Assembly (NCBI GenBank): GCA_032158295.1
Contig: CM063251.1
Location: forward strand, 12,315,016 to 12,379,015
Origin: Pycnopodia helianthoides
Taxonomy: Eukaryota; Echinodermata; Asteroidea; Forcipulatida; Asteriidae
Direction of reading: 5' to 3'
DNA: 64,000 nt
The notes under the pieces are model-generated. The model was not told where the DNA came from. It did no database searches and saw only the letters and a list, made by a program, of their open reading frames with translations. Below, in pieces: positions 49,501-61,736 of the stretch. The translations under genes and the position numbers were made by a program. Position 1 is the first letter of the stretch. Each line of letters starts with the position of its first letter.

Positions 49501-52500
49501 AAGTTCTCTGTGTAAAAACATACAGTTGAAACTTGAGGGTAACAAACACAGTGTAATTTTACACCCATTTTAACCTGCAGTTAGAGACTTGTAATTCCCC
49601 CCCCATTTTCATACAGACTCTATCTGTTGAAAAATGAGTGGATCACAAAACTGAATTTGACCTCAAAGCCCCCCTTTATTAAGAGAACGATAAACCACTT
49701 TTGTGACAATTTTTGATATTTTCAGGAGCTTTACCTGACTTGGTCGATGACAGTGACACCTCCGATAGTTCCACTTCTGATGACCAAGGAGACGATGACA
49801 AAAGTAGCACCCACAGTAAAGACAGCGTGTCGTCAATGCACAGATCGACCAGGGGCACCAGAGGGGGCGCTAAGGGGGGCAAGACTCCCAGAGGAACTAC
49901 ATCAGAGAGCTCCAAAAGGAAGACCAGAGGAGAAATAGATGTTGTAAGATTCATATTAGATCTTGATCAAGAAGAGTCTTGTAGTAGGAAGGAACTATAA
50001 ATAAAATTTTAAAAATAGTTAACTTGCGGGTACAACCATGTGTAAATCTCTTTTGTGAGAGTGTTGGCTCTGAGCCGGTGTGGTCTCACCGGCTCTTTTC
50101 AATGCCAACACTCTCACAAAAGAGATTTGCACATGGTTGTACCCGCAAGTTTACTATTTATTTATTTTTTTAAATTTATAGTTCCTTCCTATCTTTCCAC
50201 ACCATGCAAAGCTACAAACAATACAGTCTTGTAGTAGTTTTTGACTTTCACCATGACCACCCGTAGGTTTTGCTTGATTCTGGTGGACTTGGCATAAGTG
50301 TGACTATCTATGACTTTTGTGAGGTTTGGATGTTGAGTTATAAGCTTTTGAATTCTAATTGATTCAGGATGGTTATTTTGAAATTGACGCTTGCACTAAA
50401 GTAAGAGAAGATGCTAAGACACACTGGACTCGTTTTTGTTTTATATTTGTGTTGGTCTTAGATAATGCTCATTGCATTTTGCGTTCTCCATTTTACAGCC
50501 AAACTTGGCCGAAGAGTACTTCTCCGCCCATGCAGGCGTGTCCCTCACCTCTGACCACACCCTGTCCAGACTGGCTGTGCCTCAGATGGATCAACAGCAG
50601 GTCAGCAAGGCACTGAGTAGTGCCCCCAGTAGTCACCATGCACAGATAACGGAGCTGTACCAGGAATATGAAGGCTTGTTTAACAAGTGGATGTTTCAGC
50701 TGAGGTAAGTCAGGCTTTTTTTTTTTTTTTTTAGATGTTCCTTGGGATCATCATAAAACCCTTTTCTGCAGATATTTTCTTGGTAAAATGTGCCACCAGT
50801 GTGTCCGACCTGGTTCCTCCTATCAGGGTGTTTGAGCGTGAAACCAGGCTTTTTGTTCGTTCTCACCCATACACTCTTGCTTTGCTGAGATGCAGAACAA
50901 AGAGCCATTCCAACAGCTTTATTCCACGTACTGCATCTCTTTGGAACTCCTTTTGCCCGGTGCATATTTCCCTCCATCCTTCAGTCTAGACTGTTTTTTA
51001 AGAGGAATATCAATTCCTAACTGCATCTCCCCTGAGTTATTTTCATCTTAAATATTCTCTTCTTGTAGCCCCTTACCAAGAGTGGCTTTCAGCCTGGTTT
51101 GGGGCAAACTTACATTAAACAAAATATAATAGTAATAAAACAAATTTAAAAAATCATTAGCCACTGTATGTCCTGAATCCCCTTTTTGTTTTAGTGAATA
51201 AAGACAGGTTTCCAGTTTTCCTTTACAATTTTTCCCTGAGGCTAGGATTGGGTGTGAGTTTGACTGAATTCAAGATTGGTTTGCAATTTCGAAAAGGGGT
51301 ACATTTAATACAGACTGTATTATATTCAGTATTTCTTGACTTTGGTTGTTGCATGGTACTAGCTACTGCACACGTTCTTCCATCTCAATCTGGGCAAGTA
51401 TACTGCTTTTTTCATTTAGAAATGATCAACATTTTTTTGCTTGTGTTCAAATTGCTTTTCATCCCTCCTCTCGCAGCAATGGTTTCAACCTGATGCTGTA
51501 TGGGCTTGGTTCCAAGCGATGTCTTCTGGATAAGTTCCGGGCGGAGATGCTGAGCACCCGCAGCCATGTGGTGGTCAACGGTTTCTTCCCTGGTCTAACC
51601 GTCAAAAGTGTAAGCGCTTGGTCTAAGTTTCCTGTGGTTTCTGCTAACTTTTTTCTTCAGGTTTGCCGGCCGGACTAGTGAACCTACCTTTTGAGTAGTC
51701 CTCTGATCCATATGTATTTGCATGAGTTTTTAGCCAGAGTGCAATATTAATTAAAGTTGCATTGCTTTTTTTTTGCCGAAAGACAAAAAAGAAGAGAATT
51801 TGTTCTCCGACAAATTTTGACTGACGGTGGTGTTTTAAAATGAAAAAAATAAACCCCCCAAGCAGTGCACGAAATGCCTGTTCCATGCAAATTGTTTCTA
51901 AATGGCTGCTGGTTACTTGAGACAATGTCAGTTAGTAATCAGTGATGGTAATCAGTGATGGCTCATTTCGGTCGGTGTCTCAGTTGAAAGACGAAAACTT
52001 CCTTGACTAAAGGAAAGCAACATTCTAACATCAACTTTGAAAAACAAATATCCCTTCACCTTTCAAGTATAAATTGTCATGACAGCTTATTGTGAGCATC
52101 TTCATTGTCTTCCATTTGTCAAGTCAGGGTTTCATTTTGTCAATAATATTTTCAAAGGAAAACAAAAAGTTCAGAAAAATTGTACTGCGGGTGGGCACAG
52201 ATTATTTTTGTTTAAATACCGACATGAAGTGGTTAAAGGAAATGTCCATCCTTGCCAAATCTTGTCTGTCTTACCATGATCATTTTTATTTATAAAACAG
52301 TCTAGTTTCTCCTTTGTAGATTCTGAACAGCATCACTGATGATGTATTGGGACATCAGGCGGGATTTCGCAACCTCGCTGAGCAAACTGAGTTCATCCAT
52401 GAGTCTCTAGAGGAACGAGAAGGTAGGAAATGGCAGGGTAGCAATAATTGCAGGTATTTGTCTGGCTGTTTTAAAGGCAAAGTATACTTTTGGTTTTTTG

Positions 52501-55500
52501 AACCATTTGATCATTTTAAGATGTATATAATAAAACTAACCTGTGAAAATTTAATTTCAAAAGGTGTTAGCTTTTCAGAGCCAAAACTTTTCATTCATGG
52601 TTGAACCCCTCAAGTTTACTATTTGTAGTTATTTCTTATTTTCCACACCATGCAAAGCTTCATACACCACTTACTTCTTGAAAGAGATAAAGCGGTCACA
52701 AAGGGTGAGAGAAGTAGTGCACATCAGGCCTGGTGCACATTGTGTCCAAACCTGTAGTTTTGTGTTCCCGATAATGCTTAGCCTCCAGAAAATTGAACGC
52801 ACAGAGGATCACCTCGGGGGTCGTAGTTTTAACCGCAGCTCTAGAAGCAGTCAATATTTGTATATCAGTTTGTATTTCTAATGAGATCTTTGACAACATT
52901 CCTCCGAGACAGTTTCCAACTATCGTTTTCTTCCCTCTTCAGAGCCACTGTTCTTGATTATTCACAACATAGACGGTATGATGCTGAGAGGGTACAAGTC
53001 CCAGACTACCCTGGCATCATTATCTCAGTTGTCATCGGTGCACGTCATTGGGACGATAGATCACATCAATGCACCGCTCAGTGAGTACTGTCAAATACGG
53101 TTGTGTTTTCTAGTTCGGAGTCTTTCAATTCTCATACCTTCAGTTCTAAATATTGTACTGAAATAGCTAGGGAATCTAAGTGTTGGTTGTTTAGTTCCCT
53201 TGAAGACTTTTTTGAAGGCATGCTGTATATTCAGTAATGATTGAGAAAACAAATTTGATAAGTTTTAAATGTTATTTTTAAATAAATTTTACACTAGAGT
53301 ACCAAAAATGTCCTGCATTATCATTGTGTCTGGAGTACTGTGAAGTTTGGTGGCATGTTGTGGCCGAGTGGTCTAACTCACCGGACCCAAGCTCTGGTGT
53401 TGTCGGCAGCAGAGTGTGGTTATGACACTTGTGCCCTTGAGCAAGGCACTTAACCATAATTGCTTCGTAAAAAGTTGGGAAGATAGTGCATTCTGCTCTA
53501 CCAGCCAGTCAGTGGATGATACACATGCCTACATCCTTACAGACTGTGAAGGGGGGTAACCCTGTTTCAGCCCCAGGAGTAGGTGGCAACGTGCCCCCTG
53601 GTGTCAGTTGATTTGGGTCAACAGCACAAATCAGTTAAGTGTAGCCCCTGACCTTGAAGTGGACGTTCGGCCTTGTGAGTCGGGCGATATCTCAGTTTAA
53701 AAAAAAAAAAATGTAGTATTTGAGAATGTTGATACCAAACACCTAGAATGTATACATGAACATGCATGTAGTCCAGCTCAGCTGTCAAAGCATTGCATTA
53801 GTGCAAAAACATTGTATCTCGATTTTGCAAAGCGTTGTATCTCTCACAAAAATTTTCCATGCAAACACATTGTATCTCGGTGTGTACTTGTTTTGTGTGT
53901 ACATCCGGGCTATTAAAGCGAGATGTGATGTTTTGAGTTTCAAATTTGCGCGTAATGTAACAATAACATTAATAACACTTATATAGTGCTTATTACTGGC
54001 GTTCCTAAGCGCATTAACCTTAAATTACAAAGAGATGAGTCTTTAATAGAGATTTGAATGAGTCAGTAGAGGTAGCTTGACGGATATTGAGAGGGAGATT
54101 GTTGCATGTAAGTGCTGTTGTAGGAGATGCAACGATTTTGCACTGACACAACAAAAGGTGCTTCTTTCCAGAAATTTTGTTTGCATCAGTTACTCAAATG
54201 TGAATTTTATTTTAACATGCACAGTTTGGGATCAGTCAAAATCCAGCAGTTTCTACTGGGTGTGGTACGAAGTCACAACCTTTGAACCTTACACAGAGGA
54301 GACGTCTTATGAGAATTCTCTCTTGGTCCAGCAGTCTGGTGTCCTTGCCCTTAGTTCTCTGACTCATGTACTAAGAAGCCTGACACCTAATGCAAGGTGA
54401 GTTTACAGGATTACTCCGTCTTCGGTTAAAGGTGGGGTCGTAGATTGGGTTTTCGTCAATATAATGCTGATTTATAGGCAAAAATATTAAAAAGATACAA
54501 TCAAAGTCAGCTGTTGAGTGTCAGCTGAATACAGTGTCTACTTGCTGAGAAATCAGCAAAAACCTGTCACAGTATTTTCACAAGAGTGTCGAATCAATCC
54601 ACATTTAGCGAGGTGACCAACCGGGTACTAACCGCATCTCTGGCCGCAGCAATCATGAACGGACACCAACCCTTAGAAATCTGAGAAACGATTCATGCAT
54701 GAATCAGTTCACAGATTCAAATGATTTTTGGTTGAAAAATCTTCCAAACCATGTTACTTTGAATGGAATCCTTTCTTAAAATAGTTTATGCTATCAACAG
54801 CTGCAGTGCTTCTCACCAAGTGAGTTTTTTATGGTCATTTATTTTTGGGAGTACTTGCCAATCTATGACCCTACCTTCAGGGAAACGTTCAACTATGAGA
54901 ATTACACATGAAGTCCATTCCTATTTTGTGGCAAAATCAAAGTGAGTGATCTTATTTCCAATGCAAAAATGTAAACATCGTACAATGGATTGCTGCTAAT
55001 TAGGATCTGATGGTCTTGTGGTTATGACATTTACTCTAGAACATTGTAGAATGCATTGATGTTCCGTTTTCAGTAAGATTTCTCAATAATAGTACTCCTT
55101 AACCCTTTAGAGAGCTTTCATTTCAATACCATCACAATACGCCCAGAAATCTCTAATTTTATTGTTTATTTTCTGATATTGTTCATTTTTAAAATAAATT
55201 TTTCAGTAAAAATGTCAACAAAAATAACATGAAACAGAATTAAAAAAAAAAAAAAATTTAGGTATTATGTTAACATAGGGAACTTTGTAAAATTTCATTT
55301 CCAGACACAACCTTTACTTTGACTACTTACCGTGAATGAAAGTAGATCGGCTTGTGGCTGCTATGGTCTCTAAAGGGTTAATAATGCTCTGAGTAGACAT
55401 TTTATTACAAACCTTATTAGGTTCAGTTTCCTTCAATTTCTGTATTTTTTTTTTGCACAGAGGTATCTTCAATCTCTTAGTGGAGTATCAGTTAGCTCAT

Positions 55501-57324
55501 AAAGATGATTCAACGTACCAAGGTCAGTCTGCCATTGTCAGCTTGTGTTCTAAAACATTCACTATTTAGACGGCGGTCGGGTTGGCGTATTGGTTTCTTT
55601 CCTCGCCTTCCACCTCTAGGGCCCCGGTCCGAATCCCGCCTGGGGGCACTGTATAGATTGGGTTTTCAGATTGTGTGGGTTTTCCGCGGAATAATTTTCT
55701 GTGGTTTTCCCCCCACATCTAAAACTGAAACTTCCTTCCTTGTCTTCTCTCCACGGGGTTCTTGGCTAGTATAGTGATTAAGTTCACGTTTCTGAGAATC
55801 ATTGGCTTCACAACCAGAATTAATAAGTAAATTAATAAAATAAATAGACGTTTGTATAACAGCATCTTTGTTCTTGAGCAAGAAAATATCATAATATATA
55901 CTACTATTTCTATTAACCAACTGGCTACTTGATTTGTACACACAGTAGTTGGTCTGTGTCAAGAACAAACCTCGGTTGTATGTATTTTATGCATAGTGGA
56001 GTTACACATGTCCAATACATCGCTGAAAACACATGCACCACTATTCTATCAACATTATATTTGTGTTAAATGCTAGGAAAGATTGGGCTGTATAAGTTTT
56101 AGCCGGATGTCATGTAGCGATACGTATGGCAAGTCTACTTGGGTTTGTTAACCAACCCTAACAAATATCTACCGCTCACAAGTCCTCGGCCCAATTTCAT
56201 AGAGCTGCTTAATTAAACACACAAAGTAGTTAAGCATGCTTACCAAAATACGGTTACCAGCCAAAATATATCACATATACAATCTGTGACTGATATCCTG
56301 CCTTTTTTTTTTTGCTCGGCAAAAAGTTGGTAAGCAATATTTTCTGCTTAAGTAGCTCTGTAAAAATTGAGCCCTGTTTAGTTTTCACCAAGCCAAAAAT
56401 TAAACAAGTCAAGAAAAAAATTTGAAAAAAATTACTTTCCCCTCTTTTCATAGGACTCTCGTTTCAAGATTTGTATCAAAAGTGTCGAGAGGCATTTCTT
56501 GTCAACAGTGAACTGACTCTACGAGCTCAACTGACAGAGTTCAGAGATCATAAACTGATCAGATCCAAAAAGGTGAGGACTGAAAAATCAAAGACTCCTT
56601 GTAGCTGGAGAGTAGGGGGCTTTAGGGTTTGTTGGTCCCTAAACTCCTCCACCCTCATAGACCTTATGCACATGACGTCATTTGAGTAGGGCTCTCGAAG
56701 TCTCGGCTAGAGGTCATTAGAAGGTCGCTCTTTGACTCATCCTGCACTCTGCGCATACACAGATGTTATTTTCAAGTGTCTCATCATAGATTTTATCTCT
56801 AAGATGACGTCAATGCGTAAGGTCCCCCTTCAGGTGCAACCTCTGGCCTGCAAATTTTTTTTTTCTTGGGCACAGGGAAGATTGACTGATCTCTTTAAAT
56901 TTTCAAAGATGAATTATATGCAAATGCTGCGTTTGTTTGTTACATAGCATGGCATGGATGGCTTGTGCATAAAGCGCTCGCCTCTCACCACCGTAGCCCT
57001 GGTTCGATTCCTGGCTAGGGCCATATGTGAGTGGAGTTGTGAGCTGGTTCTCTCCTATGCCACAGGTTTTTTTTTCCCGGGCCCTATAGTTTTCCTCCCT
57101 CCGGAGTCGATGAGGCTTGTCGTATGCTTGCAGCTTGAACACGCGTTGTAGATGCCTCTTTTGCAACTCGGCTTCTCAGCTGCGAGTAAGGATGATTAGC
57201 CTCCCGAATTATGACTAATTACTATTATTATTTCATCCTCTAGGGGTTGGATGGTGTGGAGTTCCTGTTAATTGCTGTGGATAACTCGACATTGGTGGAG
57301 TTTCAACAACAAGAAGAGGTTTGA
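46580..57324 (+). CDS. ORC2: Origin recognition complex subunit 2 (12 exons, one frame break)
   Basis: Subunit of the nuclear complex that binds replication origins and loads MCM. Exons: 46580-46667, 47703-47912, 48925-49118, 49726-49943, 50499-50704, 51477-51609, 52320-52422, 52943-53080, 54225-54396, 55461-55522, 56454-56572, 57244-57324. The total is 574 codons if one base is added in exon 3 (human 577). The N terminus [19 protein letters not shown] and [17 protein letters not shown] are followed by an acidic disordered stretch. Next come the AAA+-like core ([55 protein letters not shown]) and the winged-helix end ([19 protein letters not shown]). All junctions are GT-AG with agreeing phases except across exon 3, where the frame changes near 49036-49050. 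Confidence 0.95.
48466..48856. mobile_element. MITE, ~390 bp, in ORC2 intron 2
   Basis: TTTAAAGGCAGGGGATACTT at the left and AAGTATACCCCGCCTTTAAA at the right are inverted complements. It ends about 70 bp before ORC2 exon 3, so it lies close to the branch-point region. Confidence 0.75.
49216..49679. mobile_element. MITE, ~464 bp, in ORC2 intron 3
   Basis: AAAGAGGGGCTTAAAGG with AAATTCAGTTTTG at the left mirrors CAAAACTGAATTTGACCTC and AAAGCCCCCCTTT at the right; inner arms ATAGAGTCTTCATGAG and CAGACTCTATCTG also pair. End-like fragments are at 28598-28640 and 61590-61625. It ends about 45 bp before exon 4. Confidence 0.75.
49986..50191. mobile_element. Long hairpin element (~205 bp) in ORC2 intron 4
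   Basis: The arms are about 85 bp and nearly perfect, from AGGAAGGAACTATAAAT through ACTTGCGGGTACAACCATGT to GTGAGAGTGTTGGC, mirrored on the right by GCCAACACTCTCAC to TATAGTTCCTTCCT. The loop is about 35 bp and itself contains GAGCCGGTG/CACCGGCTC. It begins about 40 bp after the exon 4 donor. Confidence 0.9.
50750..51130 (+). mobile_element. LINE 3' fragment (second family)
   Basis: One frame reads [20 protein letters not shown] near 50890-50945, the C-terminal reverse-transcriptase signature of non-LTR elements whose end reads (R)CRTK..FIPRTA.LWN. The frame breaks soon after and the 3' part ends near TTACATTAAACAAAATATAAT. It lies in ORC2 intron 5, about 45 bp after the donor. Confidence 0.65.
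53350..53710 (+). repeat. SINE-B head fused to a second body
   Basis: GTTGTGGCCGAGTGGTCTAAC and CCCTTGAGCAAGGCACTTAAC are the SINE-B head; after 53500 the sequence switches to the block seen alone at 11590-11830 (CATGCCTACATCCTTACAG, CCCTGTTTCAGCCCCAGGA). It ends in a poly-A run and lies in ORC2 intron 8. Confidence 0.65.
54431..54885. mobile_element. MITE family 6, copy 2
   Basis: AAAGGTGGGGTCGTAGATTG at the left mirrors CCAATCTATGACCCTACCTT at the right. Interior blocks match 14743-15140. It lies in ORC2 intron 9. Confidence 0.75.
55099..55382. mobile_element. Inverted-repeat element with TTAACCCTTTAGAGA ends
   Basis: TTAACCCTTTAGAGA at the left mirrors TCTCTAAAGGGTTAA at the right, around an AT-rich interior. 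The ends resemble family 7 (TTAACCCTCC) but the interior does not. It lies in ORC2 intron 9. Confidence 0.65.
55568..55850 (+). repeat. SINE-D, best-preserved copy
   Basis: GGCGGTCGGGTTGGCGTATT, B box GGTCCGAATCCCG, GGGTTTTCAGATTGTGTG and CTTCTCTCCACGGGGTTCTT, then AATTAATAAGTAAATTAATA. It lies in ORC2 intron 10. Confidence 0.7.
56188..56374. mobile_element. MITE family 5 copy
   Basis: GGCCCAATTTCATAGAGCTG at the left, GTAGCTCTGTAAAAATTGAGC at the right, and the interior is inverted-repeat-like with GTTACCAGCC. It lies in ORC2 intron 10, about 80 bp before exon 11. Confidence 0.7.
56657..56826. mobile_element. MITE family 8, copy 2
   Basis: ATAGACCTTATGCACATGAC at the left, GACGTCAATGCGTAAGGTC at the right; CTAGAGGTCATTAGAAGGTC inside matches 25670-25690. 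It lies in ORC2 intron 11. Confidence 0.7.
56945..57238 (+). repeat. SINE-E, copy 2
   Basis: GCATGGATGGCTTGTGCATA and GGTTCGATTCCTGGC form a tRNA-like head; the body carries CCATATGTGAGTGGAGTTG and the tail AGTAAGGATGATTAGCCTCC then TATTATTATT. Its tail reaches to about 6 bp before the exon 12 acceptor, so it may supply the polypyrimidine tract. Confidence 0.7.
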
Positions 57325-59085
57325 GTCCTTGAATGTTTGACCGGGAAAGGTTTCGACGGAGGCGACATCAGGTGGGACTTGCATTGATTCATGAATGATC
57401 ACGGGACTTTTATAACCTAACCATCACAGATGGGATGCCAATGCCAGAAGGAATTAAGGCCCCTACCTCAAAACTCAGCCCAAACGCCTCCCTGCCCACA
57501 AGGAGAGTGTGTTTCAAGGTTGGGGATAAGACGGTGGGGAACATTTCCTTGATGAACTGACTTGTACCAAAAAGACAGTATTTTGTGAAATACCTTTTGG
57601 CATGCTGTACAGTGCTTAACACACATTGGTGTATGGGTGGTGCGCTGTTGATTGTGAATAGTTCATACCAGCTTCCGTATGTTCCATCCCATAGGACGGT
57701 CAGAACTGCAGCAGGAGTTTTATGAAACAAATATCTGTGCCTTAAAGCTATAGCCAGAGGATTGTCTGTTGTCGTTTTTGGACCACCTGATTACTCTGGA
57801 TTCGTATTACAGTACTTTTAATAACTTATCCTCACAGTCAGCTGTAAGGGAGGGCAAGAGGGGATAAATTTCCAGCAAGTTGGTGGGATCACCGATTTTG
57901 AACACCCTACAGTGTCTCTAGATTATGAGTGATATCTTGTTCCGAAATTTTATGACAAATTATATCAAACTTGTTCATGTTTTCTGGGGCTCTTCAATCA
58001 AGAGAAAGTGTCATTGAATGAGAAAGCCTAGTATGTTTTTCAAATTCTTTTGTAAAAAATATTAACGGTATTTGTGAAAGTATTTTTCTATTTTGTTTGC
58101 ATGGATTTTACCACATTCATGTACAATATAAGAGCCTTATTCATCAGGTTCCATGTTGTTTTATTTTTACAGCGACCAAAGTACTTTTTTCTCCTTGCCT
58201 CTATTTGGTCACATTGATTGGAATGGACTAAACCAAGATGGTTGCACTGAGATCTAGGCACAGAGCTAACAGAATTAGAGGGTGTACAAAACTAACCAGA
58301 CAAGAAGCATTCTTGCCCGTTGAGACAGTGGTGCTGACCCATCACATTACACCCATCAGTTTACACAGTAACCATTTTCCTAGTGGACATTTGTACACAT
58401 CTTATTCAAAGGGATTTGTGGCCATGAGGGGTCAGCGGAGTCAGGTGCTTGACATAGCAATAGCTCCCTCTCGTGGTTTGAAATGCTAGTATTGAAAAAC
58501 CTTCCAAAACTAGCTTTTATTTGTTGCAGTTCCCCCTGCTCATTACAAGATGTGAACTGGCCTCTTGGTCCAGTGGTAAAAAAAACATTGCCCTGGATTG
58601 TCGGGGGTCATGGGTTCAAATCCCAGCCGAGTCGTATGCCTGTGGATTTAAAAAAAAGTAAAAAATTGCAACACACGGGAAAGCTTATTGCAAATCGGTA
58701 AAAAAACACAAATAATATTGTTAAGATTTGCTGTTAAACCTGTTTAAATGTTGAATGTTTTTTTGTGTGTAAGTTTAAGAAGTTAACATTGAAAGTGTTT
58801 GTCAATTTGCCCTAACCATCAGTACTTCAGGCCCAGCTAACAATTGTTTACCATTGGGCCAGATCTGCAAATCTCAGAAACTTTGTGCCTTAACATAGTT
58901 GTTTTTCAGCTCTCTTGTAAATGAAGTTTCTGGACATAAGTGTTCAAACACAAATCCTAAAAAGGAGTTTTTCCCCCTTTCTAAGTGGTTTACAAAAATG
59001 TATATATTATAAAGAACTGTGCTTTCATAAAATATGACTTGAATGCTGTTCCTATATCAACATCTGTATACAAAAAATGCATTGT
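57325..59085. other. Downstream of ORC2, intergenic
   Basis: Presumably contains the ORC2 3' UTR. No further exons were seen. A SINE-C head lies at 58553-58640 (CTTGGTCCAGTGGTAAAAAA, GGTTCAAATCCC). The rest has no recognised content. Confidence 0.4.
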
Positions 59086-59548
59086 ACGTACCTGGTTTTC
59101 GGAAGTACCTGGTTTTTTGGAAGTACCTAGTTTTCGGAAGTACCTGGTATTTGGAAGTGCCTGGTATTTGGAAGTGCCTGGTTTTTGGAAGAACTTGGTA
59201 TTTGGAAGTACCTGGCTTTTGGAAGTACCTGGTTTTTGGAAGTACCTGGTTTTTGGAAGTACCTGGTTTTTGGAAGTACCTGGTTTTTGGGAAGTACCTG
59301 GTTTTTGGAAATACCTGGTTTTTGGAAGTACCTGGTTTTTGGAAGTACCTGGTTTTGGAAGTACCTGGTTTATGGAAGTACCTGGTTTTTGGAAGTACCT
59401 GGTTTTTGGAAGTACCTGGTTTTTGGAAGTACCTGGTTTTTGGAAGTACCTGGTTTTTGGAAGTACCTGGTTTTTGGAAGTACCTGGTTTTTGGAAGTAC
59501 CTGGTTTTTGGAAGTACCTGGTTTTTGGAAGTACCTGTTTTTGGAAGT
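59086..59548. repeat. 17-bp minisatellite
   Basis: About 27 units of GTACCTGGTTTTTGGAA, with variants TTTTCGGAA and TATTTGGAA at the left edge and near-identical units at the right. Because 17 is not a multiple of 3 and no unit phase gives a stop codon, all six frames stay open across it. The long frames here (up to about 200 codons) are artefacts and not genes. Confidence 0.95.
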
Positions 59549-59559
59549 GTACATTTTGT

Positions 59560-61150
59560 TTTCTCTCGTCCCCTACTTCTTAATAAATCATAAAATCAGT
59601 CTGTGAAACTTCATCATAGGAGGTGATCACACTTAGATTTATTGGGGATATTGTTCATGGTCATATGTTTAAATTTAGAATTGGCAAGGAACCAAGTTCT
59701 GTAGGACCATTTTCTTGCACACTAAAGCTTTTCAGATGTGAATATTTCTCAGGCCATTTTGTACTGTTGCTATTTTTCAGTTTCCATTTATCAAATTATA
59801 TTTTATACTCAGTGCCTTGTGATATGACTAAAGTCAAGTTAACTTCATTGGAAATAAAACCATAGTATAACAAGAAATGGTATGTCAGTTTCCATTTTAC
59901 CCATTTTAGTATTCAGTTCTAAGTGTAATTTACAAAACCAGGACGTTATAACAATTAGCTGGCAAAGCGTCATCACCAAGATGTCGGACACTTAAATACT
60001 AAAGTGAAATGTAAAAAAAATAAAAATAATGAATAAAAAACAATACACGTCAGACAAAACAAAATTGGCTCCCATGATAACAGATACATGTAATGACATT
60101 GGAATTTGGAAACTTTATTATTAAGAAAAAAAAACAAGAAACTGTGGAGATGAAAATATTTTGTTTTGCTATTTATAAAGTCAGTACAGTAATAAAATAC
60201 AATTTATTTGTCCTTACATCAATCGTCAGTTTCTAAATGCACTATTAAGAAATATGTTTTTTTTGCCTTCTAAATACATGTTCATATAGTTCAAACAGAA
60301 CCTCAACACTATTCTATTATATTTCCACTATCAGTAAATACTACAGATGTACAGAATCATCTTCCAGCTAGTTCATGAATACACACCTCAAAATGTGCCA
60401 TCAAAATGTTTTGTTAATCTCAGTATGTTCAGTTTGGTGCAAAATGTGTATCACCAATTGACAATTGTATGTATGAATGTGGTGTCACAGGAATAGGGTG
60501 GCCTTCAATAGAGGTCAAACGAAGGTTGCTCGTTGGCCCGTCTTGTGCAGTAAGCAGTGAGCACACATACATACACACGTAGGAGTGCGGTTTTTTTTTC
60601 AAAATGAGAACTGAATTTTGATTTTCAGTTATTTCTTTTGACATACCCACCCATAATTTGAAAAAAGACAGACATTTTTAAACATTGATTATTCTGAATG
60701 GCCCTTAAGTTGCATCTTTCTAAAAACATGTGTGTATGTAAATGTACACACAAAACCACTATAGCTGAGATTCAAAGGTCTTGCAGTGAACCAATTGCAC
60801 ATGTGTGTATTTTAACCATTGACACAAGAATTATAAAATTTGATAAAAATGAAAAATATTTGGATTATAAAAGTGTGCAATATTTACAAATTGTGCAAAA
60901 ACAAGATATAAATTTATTACTTAAAGTAATTTGATTTTAAAAACACATTAAAATAGATTTGCATTAATTCTACGTAGAAAATATAGTGACAGAGAAGGGA
61001 TAAATAAAATACATAACACAATTACATAGTTAAATTTGGCTAAGAACTAAATTATAAGTAGCTAAATATGTAAGCAAGATTGACTGGATTTTTTTTTATA
61101 TTTTCCTAATAAGGAGATGTTTCTACTGTAATGCACACACTGGAAGTGCC
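59560..61150. other. AT-rich stretch, little recognised
   Basis: No exons were seen. It contains a MITE family 8 fragment at 60495-60590 and many short A and T runs. It could include the 3' UTR of the minus-strand gene ending at 62249. Confidence 0.4.
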
Positions 61151-61159
61151 CTTTATTAT

Positions 61160-61320
61160 GGCCCTTTTCGAATCCACGGCTTCGGCTCCGGATTGGGCTT
61201 CAGGCCCAGTTTTCTTGTCTGAAACCCTGACCGCAAAGCATGCGTAAGTTAAAATAATTGAGGGAGCCTAGCTAGCCTGAGCCGATTTTGGAGCCGAAGC
61301 CGTGAATTCGAAAAGGGCCT
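61160..61320. mobile_element. 161-bp inverted-repeat element
   Basis: GGCCCTTTTCGAATCCACGG then CTTCGGCTCC at the left mirrors GGAGCCGAAGCCGTG and AATTCGAAAAGGGCC at the right, with arms of about 32 bp and two small mismatches. Confidence 0.8.
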
Positions 61321-61736
61321 ATATGTATACAATTAAAAAATTAAGGGCTACGGTCAAAACTGACAAAAACAACAACAAAGATTTAAAATGTTTGGTGGAT
61401 GCTTTTTCATACAGTGATTCTCTGGCAATCCAATGTACCCACAGGACGGATCAAAAGTGGCAGGGTTTTCTGAAGTGGCCATATTTTTTTTAATTAATGG
61501 GGGTTTTTCTTCAGTTTATTATTTATCGATTCTTAATTAATCTTAAGCATACAAGGGCTTGATTTCACCAAGCACTAAGATCAGTCTTAAAGACGAGCGT
61601 CAAGGTCAAATTCAGTTTTGTGATGCGCTAATTTTGTTTGTAGATAGAGTTCATTTTGTAATAGAAAGAGTACATTTATGGTGGCTTCAGAAATTCCACA
61701 CAGAAAATTTTGGCTTACTGATTGCAGTTAACACCT

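Noticed and set aside
59057..59606. Long open frames of 130-200 codons on both strands
   Set aside because: They are produced by a 17-bp tandem repeat lacking stop words in any phase; no splice, start or family evidence.
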